Positions 48,783-61,487 of a DNA stretch of 64,000 bases are shown here, piece by piece. Source of the DNA: Trichaptum fuscoviolaceum. Taxonomy: Eukaryota; Basidiomycota; Agaricomycetes; Hymenochaetales; Trichaptaceae. Every line of letters starts with the position of its first letter. Position 1 is the first letter of the stretch. The stretch lies in assembly GCA_910574455.1 (NCBI GenBank), contig CAJSYZ010000003.1, forward strand, positions 3,781,250-3,845,249, in the 5' to 3' direction. Under the pieces are notes generated by a model, which was given only the letters and a program-made list of their open reading frames with translations, searched no databases and was not told the origin of the DNA. Made by a program: the position numbers and the translations under genes.

Positions 48783-49650
48783 ATGGGCAACAAGCAAAGC
48801 AAACTCTCGCCAGAACAGCTTGCGGACCTTCAAAAACACACTTACTGTGAGCAATCAGAACGATCTTATGCCACAGTCATCGACTAAGCCCGCCTCGTTC
48901 CAGTCGACAAGAAGGAACTCCAGCAATGGTCAGCATCCCCGGGCGTTTGAACAGCTCGAGCTGCGGAGCTGACTGCACTTCATTGACTCTAGGTATAAGG
49001 GCTTTTTGAAGGACTGCCCGTCTGGCCAGCTCGACAAGCAGGAGTTTGGCAAGATCTACAAGCAGTTCTTCCCCTTCGGCGACCCTGCAGAGTTTGCCGA
49101 CTATGTCTTCAACGTGTTCGATGACGACAAGAACGGCACGATCGACTTCAAGGAGTTCATCTGCGCTTTATCAGTCACGAGCCGTGGTCGGCTAGATGAG
49201 AAGCTCAAATGTGAGTACCTTCTCGAAGCATACAGCTTGTGCGATGATCAACTTACCGAGCGCCTCCAGGGGCCTTCCAACTCTACGATATTGATGGCGA
49301 TGGTACCATCTCGTACGACGAAATGCTGCAGATCGTGCAGTCAATATACAAGATGACGGGGCAGATGGTCAAGCTTCCCAGCGACGAGGACACTCCGGAG
49401 AAGGTGCGCGCCACTCTTCCGCTCTCGGAATATGCTCAGTCGCTAATACTGTTTGCAGCGGGTCGAGAAGATCTTCCGTAACATGGACCGTGATAAGGAT
49501 GCGAAGCTGACATACGATGAGTTCGTAGAAGGGAGCAAACAGGATCCTACGATTGTCCAGGTACGCAGCGTCCGCCTTATGAGCCACTCCGCCGGATGCA
49601 CTGATCACAGCGGTCCGCAGGCTCTATCATTATATGATGGTCTTGTATAG
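48783..49650 (+). CDS. FRQ1: Neuronal calcium sensor-1 homologue (FRQ1/NCS-1)
   Basis: Six exons: 48783-48846, 48904-48928, 48993-49210, 49270-49403, 49459-49560 and 49621-49650. They sum to 573 nt, or 190 aa, the standard NCS-1 length. [13 protein letters not shown] gives an N-myristoylation site at Gly2. EF1 is degenerate ([12 protein letters not shown]), as in all NCS proteins. EF2 ([12 protein letters not shown]), EF3 ([12 protein letters not shown]) and EF4 ([12 protein letters not shown]) are canonical. In yeast Frq1 activates the phosphatidylinositol 4-kinase Pik1 at the Golgi, and in other fungi NCS-1 mediates Ca2+ tolerance. Exon 2 is only 25 nt. The last exon encodes just ALSLYDGLV. 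Confidence 0.96.
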
Positions 49651-50113
49651 ACACAAATAGGAAATTCGCAATCGGATTTTCTATGTTTTTGTACCATGTC
49701 AGTCCTCTCCATTTCTATGTTCCTCGTATTCTACTTTCCGATTCGAGCTTGCTCAGATGATGGTGCTGACGATGATCTCGAAGTAGCCTAGCGCTCATGC
49801 AACAGGAACGTTCTTATCCATTTCACCCTAGCTCTCCTGCCTTCTTGATTCCTGAGTATACCTCTTCCCCGGCTCTTCCTCTTCACTGCTTTGCTAGTTC
49901 CAATTCGCCGTAATGCCATAGACTAGTCTGGTTCTTCGCATATATTTGCCTACGCTGACCCAAACGCGAATGTAGTTGAATGTACACACGATACAATGTA
50001 CTCCTAGGCCATGCGCCTTGCTGTGGATCCAACTGCGAAATGTATCATCAGTAAATCCTCATAAAGGCATTACAAAAATTATCGGATAATTCAACTATTT
50101 TGACAAAGAAAAA
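49651..50113. other. Convergent intergenic spacer
   Basis: 463 bp between the convergent FRQ1 and EMC3 genes. No gene is seen. Confidence 0.5.
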
Positions 50114-51236
50114 TCAGGAGTCTAAGGGTATCTTTCCGTATTTCCGCAGCACCCGCAGCTCTACGTCGGAACCCGACCACTTGTACAGCCCCTCCGCAAG
50201 CTCTAGATTGTCCTTCTCGGCCTTGAAGAGCTTGTTGTAATCTTGCGGCTGCGCAGGCGTCTGGGTCATTGTATTTGCATACGGTGACATCATCATATCT
50301 TTCGATCCGTCTGCAGCTGAAGGGGAACTTCAGTATGAAATGGTTATGATGTAAATTAAAGCAGCTCACAATTATCGGATCCAAGAATAAGGCGGTATAA
50401 GCCATTAAGTCCGAAGAAATTGAGGAAGTACCACGAGAGCGAAGAGACCCAGCGGACATCCATGTCTGGCGTTTCAATGCCGCGCTGCAACATCGACTTG
50501 AAACCCAAGGTCAGCGGGAAGGGTAGTTTGACTAGGTAAAAGTCTGTATTAGCAGCCATTCTGACGAAAAAAAGCGAAGGTCACGGATAACAAAAATAGA
50601 ATGCTCACTCAAAACAAATCCCGAAAAGAAGAAATTAATCCAGCCCATGAGCACCATCTGAGGCACCATCATTACGGCCTGAGTCTTCATCCCCGCCATC
50701 ATCCCATCCATCGCGCCCGGGTCCGTAAGAGGGTTCGGTGGGCGGCTGGTCTCGTCGCCTGAAGGTGGTCCATCTTTTAAGTAGTTACCTGCCTCGAATG
50801 CGGAGGAGAGGTAAGATGACAGGGACTTGTAGTAGCTGGGCGGAACGGGTGAGGCTGTTGAGGAGTCTCGTAGGATTTGGGATCGTAGAAGAGCGCGTCT
50901 AAAAGGGGGATATTTTCGTGAGCTAGTGATACAGTATGCAAGAGGTGCTTGGCTGCTCACTGTTCGCGGATTGCTGCTCGGGGTAGTTTTTTGGGGGGAG
51001 ACTGAAGGAGGAGTGCTACATAGTGTCGCAGTATGCCCACCAATATCTGAAAACAATGAATGATATAGGATTAGAGCGAATCATATTGAACAAGGTGTAC
51101 GGCGCACCATAACCAGGGTGATGGGAAAGAGCACCCAATCTCGAATTTGCGGGTCGAGATAAAGCGATACCCTGCAGATGCCTTCAGTGCATTTATAATG
51201 GAATAGCTTGGGGATCACTTACTGTGAGCCAGCCAT
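50114..51236 (-). CDS. EMC3: ER membrane protein complex subunit 3 (EMC3)
   Basis: Six exons: complement(50114-50316, 50370-50531, 50609-50898, 50961-51046, 51108-51171, 51223-51236). They sum to 819 nt, or 272 aa. The first coding exon is only 14 nt. [18 protein letters not shown] leads into TM1, and [10 protein letters not shown] follows. The insertase core shows as [39 protein letters not shown] and [23 protein letters not shown]3 is the Oxa1/YidC-like core of the EMC, inserting tail-anchored and multi-pass proteins into the ER membrane. The C-terminus is cytosolic and charged. It shares a 250-bp divergent promoter with the SLH1-like gene. Confidence 0.95.
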
Positions 51237-51486
51237 GGTGGTCAGAGGTGTACTTTGAAGTTTGAACAAAGCGTACGTGTTGGGATCTACCAAAAGATCT
51301 TGAAGTTGACGCGCGTGCCTTCAAATTCAAGTTATTTCAATAAGCGCCCATCCTACATTCGGCACCAACACTTCGCATCCGAAAGTTTCTGACTCCAGTA
51401 AAGAAACTTGACCTCCACCAGTTCTCATCGAACATCGCAAAACCTCTGCAAGCTCACGGATCTCTAACTTGAAAGATACTAGGATT
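51237..51486. promoter_or_regulatory. Divergent promoter EMC3/SLH1-like
   Basis: 250 bp separate the two start codons. Both transcripts must start here. No operator is recognised. Confidence 0.5.
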
Positions 51487-54400
51487 ATGTCTGGATTCGA
51501 CAAGCACCTCAAACAACTTGTGAACGCGACTAACCGTATGGTCGGCGATGGTCGTCGACCAGTCGAACAGTGGTCACAATTGAGGTTCGAAAGCTCTATC
51601 AATGTTGCAATGGAATCTAAGCATTGAACCATTCGCTTTCAAGTCTGCAGAGATCTGGATTTAGTATGCATGTTCTATCTGTGCTACTGCGAATCCGTGC
51701 ATTTACATTGCCTCGTGTAATCTAGGTAGAGAGGATGCTGTCGAGGTGGAGGAGGTGGACAACGAGGAGCCCTGGCCTTCTGTCGTGGATCAGTTCGACA
51801 CTGTCTCTTATGTCCCTTCCAATGGCCACGCTGTTGAAATTACCTCTGGCGTCGACCCTCTGGACAGGCTCCTTTCGTATGTTACATGTATATGCATTTC
51901 CTCCCTTTCTCTCATCGAATCGTTTTTTAGAAAACCTCACATGGGCACCATGCTTCCGTCCATCTGCTCTATCCTATTGTCTGACAAGCAAGACGAAGTT
52001 GCATCTATTGAGCTTGCTGAGCTTGTGGGCTTTGAAGAGATCGAGCTGGTCTCCGAAATAATGGCCAATCGGAGAACTGCTGCAAACAAGGTTACTTTCT
52101 TCTGAGATGCCCCTTGAAGTGTCACTCAAAATATCCATCAGCTCAATGCTCTCCTCAACCAGCCTTCTGAACCTTTCTCTGGGCCTTCGGTAACAGGGTC
52201 TGCACCGTCAAAGAAAAAGGGAAAGAAACACGGACATAGCTCACGACGTATGCATCTATTGGTCGTTGTATATATGCCACCGCCCTAACTCTGACCTTTT
52301 TAGCTGAGACACCCTTAATTGACCTTGATCCTGAATCCGCGCAGAGACGCATCGAAGAAATGCTTCGTGCCAACGCTTCCAGGCCACTGTACACAGGGAC
52401 GGCGGTAAGTAACGCTTTCATTTTTTTATGCATGCTGGAATAATTTAACCATCCACATATAGCATCCGTCAGAGACTGAGGTCCTTCCCCATGTATACAC
52501 ATCGTCCTCTATCGCTCAGAACAATATCTTGTCGCATACCGGTCATAAGTATCTGTTGCCGATCGATACTGAAAGGCATATGTACGAGGTTTGTTTATAA
52601 CTCGTTTAGACAGGTTATGGATTGTCTCAAATCTATCTTAATTTGCAGGATTATGAAGAAGTCATTTTGCCGCCCGCAAAACCAGTCCCTCCTCGCACTA
52701 CCGAACGCTTGATTCCTGTAAAGGAGCTAGATGCATTATGCCGAGGCTCATTTGAATATGCAACACTGAATAGGATCCAGTCTATAGTCTACCCGACAGC
52801 TTATGGAACCAATGAGAATATGCTCGTTTGCGCCCCGACTGGTGCTGTAAGCTGCTAAGTCTTGATGCTTCAAAGAGAATCTAACCGAACAATCAGGGTA
52901 AAACAGACGTCGCTATGTTTTCCATCCTACACGTTTTGAACGAATACAGATCGTCAGACCGGGCTAACACCCATGTAGCTTCACAAATCCTGCGGGATAC
53001 ATTCAAGATTATCTATGTGTTGGTAGTTCTCCTTTGATTCTTGGAAAATTCGTCTGATCGTATCAGCGCACCCATGAAGGCATTAGCCGCAGAGATCACC
53101 CGCAAGTTAGGGAAACGCCTAAGGTGGCTCAATATTCTCGTGCGAGAACTCACGGGTTAGTAGTTTAACATCTATTCGTGAACTTGTTATACAACTAACG
53201 TCGTTGTAGGTGATATGCAATTGACGAAAGCCGAAATCGCAGAGACCCAGATCATTGTCACGACTCCTGAAAAGTGGGATGTTGTGACGAGAAAGCCAAC
53301 TGGGGAAGGAGAACTTGCGACTGTTAGTATTGCGCATCAATAAGTCAAACAAGCGCTAAGATAAGGAACAGAAAGTGAAGCTCTTGATCATTGACGAAGT
53401 CCATCTTCTCAACGACGATCGAGGGGCAGTGATTGAGACTATTGTCGCTCGTACTCTTCGGCAGGTAAGAGACGATCTGTTTTTGCATCTCATTGTCTAA
53501 CGCTGTCGAAATATTTGCAAAAGGTGGAATCAACTCAATCTATGATTCGCATTGTCGGTCTAAGCGCTACACTTCCGAATTATGCTGACGTGGCCGACTT
53601 CCTCAGAGTCTCCAGACAAACTGGTCTATTCTACTTTGATTCCTCGTTCCGTCCTGTTCCTCTGGAACAACATTTCTTAGGCATAAAGGGGAAGCCGGGG
53701 AGCCAACAAGCTCGAAAAAATCTCGACAGCGTGGCATTCGAGAAGGTCTCAGCTTTGGTAGAACAAGGGCATCAAGTCATGGTCTTTGTGCATGCGCGCA
53801 AGGAAACCGTGAAGACTGCTATGGCGTTAAGAGACATGGCAAATAAAGAAGGAAGCATCGACGATTTTAGTTGTCAGGACAATAGTCAGTGGGGTCTCTT
53901 CAGGAAACAAATCGGAGAATCGAGGAACAAGGAGATGAAGGAGCTATTTGATTCAGGCTTTGGGATTCATCATGCTGGAATGCTGCGTTCTGACCGAAGT
54001 CTCACCGAACGGTTGTTCGAAGCGAAAGCCATAAAGGTTCTGTGTTGTACAGCTACCCTGGCTTGGGGTGTTAACTTGCCGGCGCATGCAGGTCAGCACA
54101 TTTTTAAGATAGATGGAGGTCTACTCATGTGGTCTTTTAGTCTTGATCAAGGGAACACAAGTATACGATTCCGGGCAAGGAAAGTTCGTAGACCTGTCAG
54201 TTCTCGATGTACTGCAGATCTTTGGACGAGCTGGGCGGCCTGGTTACGAGACTAGTGGAGAGGGATATATCTGTACGACCGAAGACATGCTGTCGCACTA
54301 CCTTGAAGCAGTAACTTCGCAAGTAAGATAATTCGTCTCAATGTCTTTCGGTTCCTACGCTTACTCGTTCTCGTAAGCATCCAATTGAATCGAAGTAAGG

Positions 54401-57393
54401 TTGTCGTGTAGAGTTACCAAATCTTAACGCTAATCAATATGTAGATTCGTTGAAGGTATGGCAGACTCGCTAAATGCTGAGATAGCTCTGGGCACAGTTT
54501 CGAACGTCACGGAAGCCGTACAATGGATTGGGTATACGTATCTTTTCGTTCGATTGCGAAAGAATCCGCGACTTCACGGTGAGAAAATGAATTTTTGGTG
54601 CATAATCTCAGCTAACAGGCGGTGCAGGCATCACTTACGATGAACTTATCAATGATCCACAACTAGGGAGTAAGCGAAGAGAATTAGTTGATCAGAAGGC
54701 CAGCCGATTGGCCGATGCACGCATGATCAGTTTCGACAAGCAAAGGGATGCCTTCGCAATTACGGACCTGGGGAGAATAGCCGCCAAGTACTATATTCGT
54801 ATGCAGACAGTCGAGATCTTCAACGAATTCTTCAAGCCGAAGATGAGCGAAGCTGATGTGTTGCACATGGTCTGCAAAAGTACAGAGGTAACACAATGGG
54901 TGCTCTCAACGGACTATTGTAATGACTTTGTACCTTCCAGTTCGAGCAGATTCAGTTGCGAGATAACGAGGAGAAAGAGCTGAAGATGTTCTTAGAGAAC
55001 AAGGACATTGTTCCATGTGACGTGAAGGTGATAAACGAGAATAATGTGGCCTTTCTCGTTAGTTGATTGTTAACTATCTAACCTTACTTAGGACGGCATT
55101 AAAACCAATCAAGGCAAGGTCAACATTCTCTTACAGGCCTTCATATCGCGCGTTGGTCCAGAAGACTTCGCACTGGTATCTGATATGGCTTATGTTGCCC
55201 AAAACGCCGGTCGAATTATACGTGCCCTTCTTGAAATGGCTATCAGCAGGAAATGGGCGGGCGTAAGCGCCGTTCTCATGGCTTTGAGCAAAGCTGTGGA
55301 GAAACGTATCTGGCCTTTCGATCATCCGTTCGCACAAAGTGGTGATACACTTAAACGCGAAGTCATGTACAGCGTAAGGCGATGGGCGGACGACTACTCG
55401 ATCGCAGAACTGGCTCAAATGACCGCTAAGGACCTTGGGGAACTCGTACACCTCAATGACAAACATGGGGCAACATTATTACGCCTAGCGAAAGAATTCC
55501 CAACCCTCGAGATAACATATGATCTGCAGCCATTGACTTCTGATCTTCTTAAAATAGCCGTACACGCCAAGAGGTCTTTCAGCTGGGGGTCAAAGAGAAA
55601 AGACTCTGTCGAGCCGTTTTGGATTTGGGTAGAAGATTACGATGGGGCGGACATCCTTCAGCTTTCGCATGTCATATACAGACAAACCACGGAGCTGCTA
55701 GATCTGGATTTCATCGTGCAGATTTCTGACTCGAGAGTAGCTAAAGGCCTTACGATTCGATACGTATCGGATAAATGGATGGGCGCTGAAGATGAAATAC
55801 CTTTGGAATTAGACCATCTAGTCAAACCACATCCATTCGATGGCTTTACGGCACTTCTCTCCCTTCCATATCTCACATTGGATTCTCTCAATACTGAGAA
55901 TCTGAAACGCTCTTTTTCTTCGCGGGTTCAAAACTTGAACGCGATGCAGACGCATGCTTTCTGGAGTCTACTAAATGTTCATCAGAATGCTCTGTTTTGT
56001 GCACCCCCTGGATCTGGTAAATCTTCACTAGCACAGATGGTCGTAGGGTGAGTTATATTTAGTCTTATCACTGAGGTTTAAGCACTCATTCCCACATAGG
56101 AAGACCATGCTGAAAGCCAAGGCTGGCAACTGGTGTCTTGTGCTTTTGCCAAGGCGTAGCCTAGCTGCGTCGTATGCATCTGAGCTTCAAGCACTTCTGA
56201 AGCCTCTGGACATTCCTGTTGAGTCATTCTATTCAGGGGCGCACTTCGAGATAACGAGCCGGAAGGTAGTACGGATATTGACTCCTCGTGCGCTGGTGGA
56301 GATTCTAGCGCAGCCGCGCTGGCCTTTCGCCCTTGAGACGTTGCGCCTTGTGATCTGTGAGAATCTAGAGCTCCTCGACGCCGAGTACGAGCTGGCAATC
56401 TCGCTCTTATTACATGCCGCCCAGAGGGAACCAATTCGATTTGTGGGATTCTCAGCCTCGTTGACAGATGCCTCTGGTCTAGCCGACTGGTTGAAAGTCC
56501 CTCCTTATTCGTTGTGCTGTTTTCGTCCTAGCGACCGCGAACAAGATCTCAGAACTGTCATCCAATCATTCACTATCCCTCACTCAGGTGCTCTGTTCAA
56601 AGCAATGGCAAAGCCTGCCCATGCAGCTATCTCCTCTGCAGCGGGCGAACCAGCTCTCGTATTTGTTCCGTCCCGTGGTCAATGCAGAGCAATTGCGAAT
56701 GATCTCATTACACGATGCCTCATGGATCTCAAAATGCAAGGCTATCTCCCTCCATCTTTAACCGCAGAATCTTTGGACATTCATCTTTACCGATTAGAGG
56801 ACGAAACCTTGACTGACTTTATCACACGTGGCATTGGCATATACCACGACGGGCTTAGCAAGTCGGACCGTGCGCTCATGCTAGAGATGTACGCTGAAGG
56901 TATCGTTCGTGTCCTAATTGTGCCTCGGGAGGCCATGTGGTCTGTTCCCCTGCGCGCTGGAGTTGTCATTGTGATGGGCACGCAATACATTCGCCTAGAA
57001 GGCCCGAAAGAAAAGGCAGATCGCCAGGTCAAGGACTATTCTCTGGCGGAGATATTTCATATGCAAGGGCGAGCAGTTCGCCATGCGCAATCTGGACGGT
57101 TCTATCTTTTCTGCCAGTCGGAGCACTCAGAAACATTAACACGTTTCTTGAACGAAGGCATACCCCTTGAATCGCTCCTTCACGAATCCTTCCTACAAAA
57201 TTGGCTTAGGGAGTCTTGGAAACGCGGGAACACATCGGTGCCGGACAAGCAGCAGACTATGGACATTTTGTCATGGACTTACCTTACGAGGCGATTGGAA
57301 AGTAACCCCATATACTACGACGCTGATCCTAACGCGATTGAAATGAGTCTATCTAGAATTGTGGACCGTTTGCATGACTTACATGGATCTTAG
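51487..57393 (+). CDS. SLH1: SLH1/ASCC3-type two-cassette Ski2-like RNA helicase, short C-terminus
   Basis: Start ATG at 51487 ([18 protein letters not shown]); many 50-70-nt introns, and the N-terminal junctions were not all resolved. Cassette 1 is complete: Walker A CAPTGAGKT (split by the intron at 52848-52896), [28 protein letters not shown], then a Sec63-like part with [19 protein letters not shown]. Cassette 2 keeps a P-loop (APPGSGKSS) and SAS, but the DExH position reads [10 protein letters not shown] and motif VI is [11 protein letters not shown]. The protein ends at LHDLHGS, early in the second winged-helix region, so the second Sec63 module is absent. SLH1/ASCC3 is the helicase of the RQT/ASC-1 complex that splits collided ribosomes. 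Brr2 is less likely given the N-terminus and the inactive second cassette. Confidence 0.82.
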
Positions 57394-57827
57394 GAGAGTG
57401 TAATTAAGAAAATTGGGCTTGCAGAACTCGAAGATCTAGCTAGACATGCTCTCACAGCTGTAAAATATTCACAATTTTCTCATATGGCCATGCGTTTCTC
57501 CTCGAAGAATATACTGTAGGGAGTTTTTGTAGAGCTTTCCGATATATATGCGATCCCTACACGATTCATGCGAATCTTTCAATGCCGACAACCGAATCTT
57601 TGCCATGTTACAAATCTATGTTTCGCAGGCGTATTAATAACAGTCAGCGAGACTTTATTTTTATGACACTCTAAATGAGACAAAGAATGGGCACTGTGTG
57701 GTGCAAATAATGCGCAGCCGATTATCAGATCAAGGTGACCGGTTTAAGAGGTAGAGGAGCTGGCGAGAAATGCGAAGAATCTATGAGCCTGGAGTCACCC
57801 AGAAAGATAACGACGTGTCTATCTAAT
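57394..57827. other. Convergent spacer with an in-frame open tail after the SLH1-like stop
   Basis: 434 bp between the convergent SLH1-like and aminotransferase genes. After the TAG at 57391-57393 the same frame stays open for 41 codons to a TAG at 57517-57519. The rest is AT-rich 3'-UTR sequence. Confidence 0.5.
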
Positions 57828-59745
57828 TCAAGGGCGCAGATACTTCTCCAAACGCTGCAAGCGCTCTCCAGCCTTTTTCAGCGTTTCAACATCCTTGCAG
57901 AACGCAAAACGAGCGAAGCGTTCTCCTATCTCACGATGCTCTGCGCAGTAAAACTAGATCGGACGGGTAATGAGAATAAGAACATGCTTGTTTGATGCGG
58001 AGAGAGATAAAAGGGTATACCTCGCTAACTGGGATGGAGGAAACCCCGAGTTGCAGCGCGATGAACCAACATGCTCTGCAGGTATTCAGAATCATGACAT
58101 CAAGTATGAAGGACGCGGAGAAAGTTCGATAAGCGATTGTACATCAACTAGACATAGGCACAGGTACGCACTTGAAGTCTTTACCTCTGCCATCGAGGCT
58201 TTTCGGGAAGGGGAAGTCTTCTGGCCACACGACCGAGGATATATCCTTTAAGAGCAGGAAAGAAGATCAACTCTGAAATTCTCAGGGCAGAAGATGCCGT
58301 AAAGGCAGAATAGTCGTGGAGAAGAATCGCGGGCTTACCAGGAGCACGAAGTAGCTACCTTGTGGGAGGGTGTACTTGAGTCCGAGACGGTCAAAGGCGG
58401 CAATTAGAACATTACGGCGTTCCTCGTACTCTTGAAGTTGTGTCTCGAAGAATTTCCGCTCTTTTGCCTGCTCCAATCCTGCAGCAGCAGCTTCTTGAAG
58501 TGGTGAATTTGAGCAGAAGACGATGCGTGTCGTGGCCGCAAGCGTTGGGGTCATTATCCATTCTGGGCCGATGAGCCAACCGACACGCCAGCCTGTCGCA
58601 GCAAACGCCTCTGTGACAAGATAGCACGTAAAAGTATAACGTTTGTATTTAGTACACAACTTGTTATATATTCTATACTTATACTCATTAAATGACAACA
58701 CTCACTTCCGGCAGAGTAGACACTGACAGTGCGTTCCCACATGCCAGGTAGTGTCGCTATTCTGACGTGTTCTTTGCCATCGAACACCAGGCAGTCGTAC
58801 TGCACAGAATAACAGGAGTAGGCAAGCATTTAGAGACGGTATGACGAAGTTTGAGGGGTAATCGGACTTACGACTTCGTCGGACATCACCATTAAATTAA
58901 ACTCTTTTGATAGATCCGCAATCTTCTCGAGTTCTTCCCGAGTGAAGACTTTCCCTACGGGGTTGTGCGGGGTGTTGACAATAATCATCTTGGTGCGAGG
59001 TGTAATTGCCCTCCTGTTGAATAACAAGGATGAGGAAAAGAGTGTACATAACTTAAGGAAGTCTAGAGCTCACCGCAATTCCTCGAAATCAATCTTCCAG
59101 TCTTCGCCAGTTACATCCGAGCCCATCGTCTTTGGGGGGTGAAGGGGAACGTACACAGGCTTCCCGCCATTGAAAACAACAGACGGCAGATACTGGTCGA
59201 AGAAGGGTTCGAACATAATAACCTCATCTCCCTGATTCAGGAACGCAGTGAACACCGAATATTGTCCTGCAAACCACCATTAACACATGTATTGGAGCGA
59301 ACATGAACAAGTTTCAGTACCTTCATTGGCTCCGCTAGTCACCAAAATTTCAGACTCGACATCGAGTTCCCTATGCAGAAGAGGACTAAAGTGGTTCTTA
59401 ATGGCTTCACGAAGCCTGATACGACCTTTAGGGTGAGAGTAGTGGTTCGCAGCAACCGTGTTAAGCGCAGTGTCGGCTGCATCCCTGACCCATTGCGGAG
59501 GGGGGAAGTTCATGTAGCCTTGACCAAGATTAATACAGTCTGCCGGCAAGTTAGCCGCACTTGAGACAACACAACATTTAGACAATCCTCATAGAACTGG
59601 AATCCATGACCCCTTTAGCTCACTTGTAAATAGACCACACGTCTTGGTCTAGCGCTCGGCCTTCCCTGAGGCGGTCTGCCATGGGAAGGACATGTCCGGC
59701 CTTGGACGCAACGCCGTTCGTGTGAGCAGTACCGTTGGCAGCCAT
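57828..59745 (-). CDS. BNA3: Kynurenine aminotransferase / cysteine-S-conjugate beta-lyase type PLP enzyme
   Basis: Nine exons: complement(57828-57953, 58021-58075, 58172-58245, 58339-58610, 58706-58799, 58872-59013, 59074-59266, 59321-59559, 59624-59745). They sum to 1317 nt, or 438 aa. The fold-type I features are LPADCINLGQGYMNFPPP (substrate loop), NHYSHPKGRIRLREAI, NTPHNPVGKVFTREEL (Asn/Pro PLP contacts), MSDEVYDCLVFDG and the PLP-lysine motif VYSAGKAFAATGWRVGW, whose lysine codon spans an intron. The arginine that binds the substrate carboxylate is expected near the C-terminus in FARFAFCKD. It probably transaminates kynurenine with 2-oxoglutarate to kynurenate. No mitochondrial presequence is obvious in this model. 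Confidence 0.92.
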
Positions 59746-61487
59746 CCTCCTTGGGGGACTTGAGAGTCTGAGAGATCTAGTGGCGAGTCTGAACAGCTTG
59801 GCCGACGTCTTTTATGAGCACAAGATACGTTGACGACGGTGATCCGACGATGGCGGCGACGACGAGAACAGTGGCGAGAACAAGTCAAACGAGAGCTGGG
59901 TTGAGTCACGCATTTTGCAGAACTGAGAAGCCGGATTGGCGATGCCATCATTCTTTCGTGAGGTGATGCCAGCAAATGCTGTCTGATTATGTCAGCACCC
60001 CCCAGACAGCTCACAGAGTCGACGCGCCTCTCTCGCGCCTCCTTCTCTCCGACCACCATGTCTTCCTTGTGACGAAATGCATTGGCTTATCTGGCGGAAC
60101 CGTATCTCTATACAGCTGGCAGAACATATAGGAACTCTTCTTTCTTCAGAACACCATAACTCTTATCTCCGGAAGTTGGTTGCACTCTCATCCACGGAAA
60201 TAGACTCGTCTTGCTATCATGTTTCACTCCTCGCTCCTTGATGCGCCGCGACTGAATGTCGAAGAGCTGCGGTCTGCATGGAGAAGGGCGGGATCTCGCC
60301 CTTCCTAGACGGTCTCAATCGCATCTGCACACGAACTTGCGTACTTGCACATGCCCTCTTATACACAACAAGTTTCAGACATCTAGATCGCACATTCCTA
60401 AGCGTGGATCGTCCATAGACAGACTCTGTCTTATTTTTGCTATCACATATCGCGCTGACTCTCCTGTGTCCTCAGGTGCGCGAGTACACCTGGCAAAACG
60501 TAAGCTACTACGTTTCGTTAATTAACACTTGTACTTACTTCCGGAGTTTGTGCTTAATCAAACACCGCATCTTATCAGATACACACTGTGTATCTCCATT
60601 GCCGACACTCGTGACATGCCTTCTCCAATTTAATTCAACCGACAAAATCGTCAGCAATACATGCGCTCCTGTTTATGGAACCTGAGCAGTGCTTCATCCC
60701 TGACAAACCCCATTTACTATACACTTTACACTAAGCCTTTCATTATAGCTCCGTTATCGAGATCGAGGCTCTTCCATACAATTCAGGGTCAAGATAATCC
60801 ACGCAAGAAGTTTATTTTAGGATTGAATTTCAACGTGTCAGAACGTTAGATCTCAGGTATCTATCGATTCGGAAGCGAGCTACCTGGAAAAAACATATGT
60901 CAGGCGAGTAACCCAGCATCAACATGTGTCTTTCTTATGGTGTCATCTACAGTAGCGCGTTGATACAGAGTGAATCCGTGTGGAAACAACAGATGGTCGG
61001 GCCGAACCTCATCCGGTTCGCCACCGAAGCAACCCCGTCCAGTACGTCCAGGTTGAAGCTCGGATGATAGTCAATTCGCGCCGGCAGTCAATGAACGACC
61101 TCCTTTCCATCTGCGCTCCTCTACAACTATACAACCGCGTGTCATAGGTCAATGCCACATTCTTTGCGCTTCCAATCTGGAGTTGTATTTCGCCGCATGC
61201 TTCTGCAATTGCCCCAGATTGTCCTGTTCAGTCTTTCTTGTTACCCCACACAACCTCGAATGCGCAATATCCATTGGGATAACTATGACTTGCTGGGCCT
61301 CGGACGGCCGCTTTGCCCTGCCTCCATCGAGCATGACGCATGAACTCTCGATAAAAGTAGCACTGAAGTTCCCATCTGCCTCATATGACATTCGAGCTAG
61401 TCAGCAACAGACTTATAATGTGCTTGTTGAATTGGATAGAGGGCACAACAACCCCTCACCCCGGCGAGACGAGTCGAAGAAGCTACT
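59746..61487. promoter_or_regulatory. Long divergent promoter region, aminotransferase and ferric reductase
   Basis: 1.74 kb with only unsupported short frames. It contains HGATAR-type GATA sites: AGATAAG on the minus strand at 60171-60177, TGATAA on the minus strand at 60572-60577 and AGATAA on the plus strand at 60792-60797. In basidiomycetes Urbs1/Cir1-type GATA factors repress iron-uptake genes through such motifs, so some may control the reductase. The motif is short and chance occurrence is likely. Confidence 0.35.
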
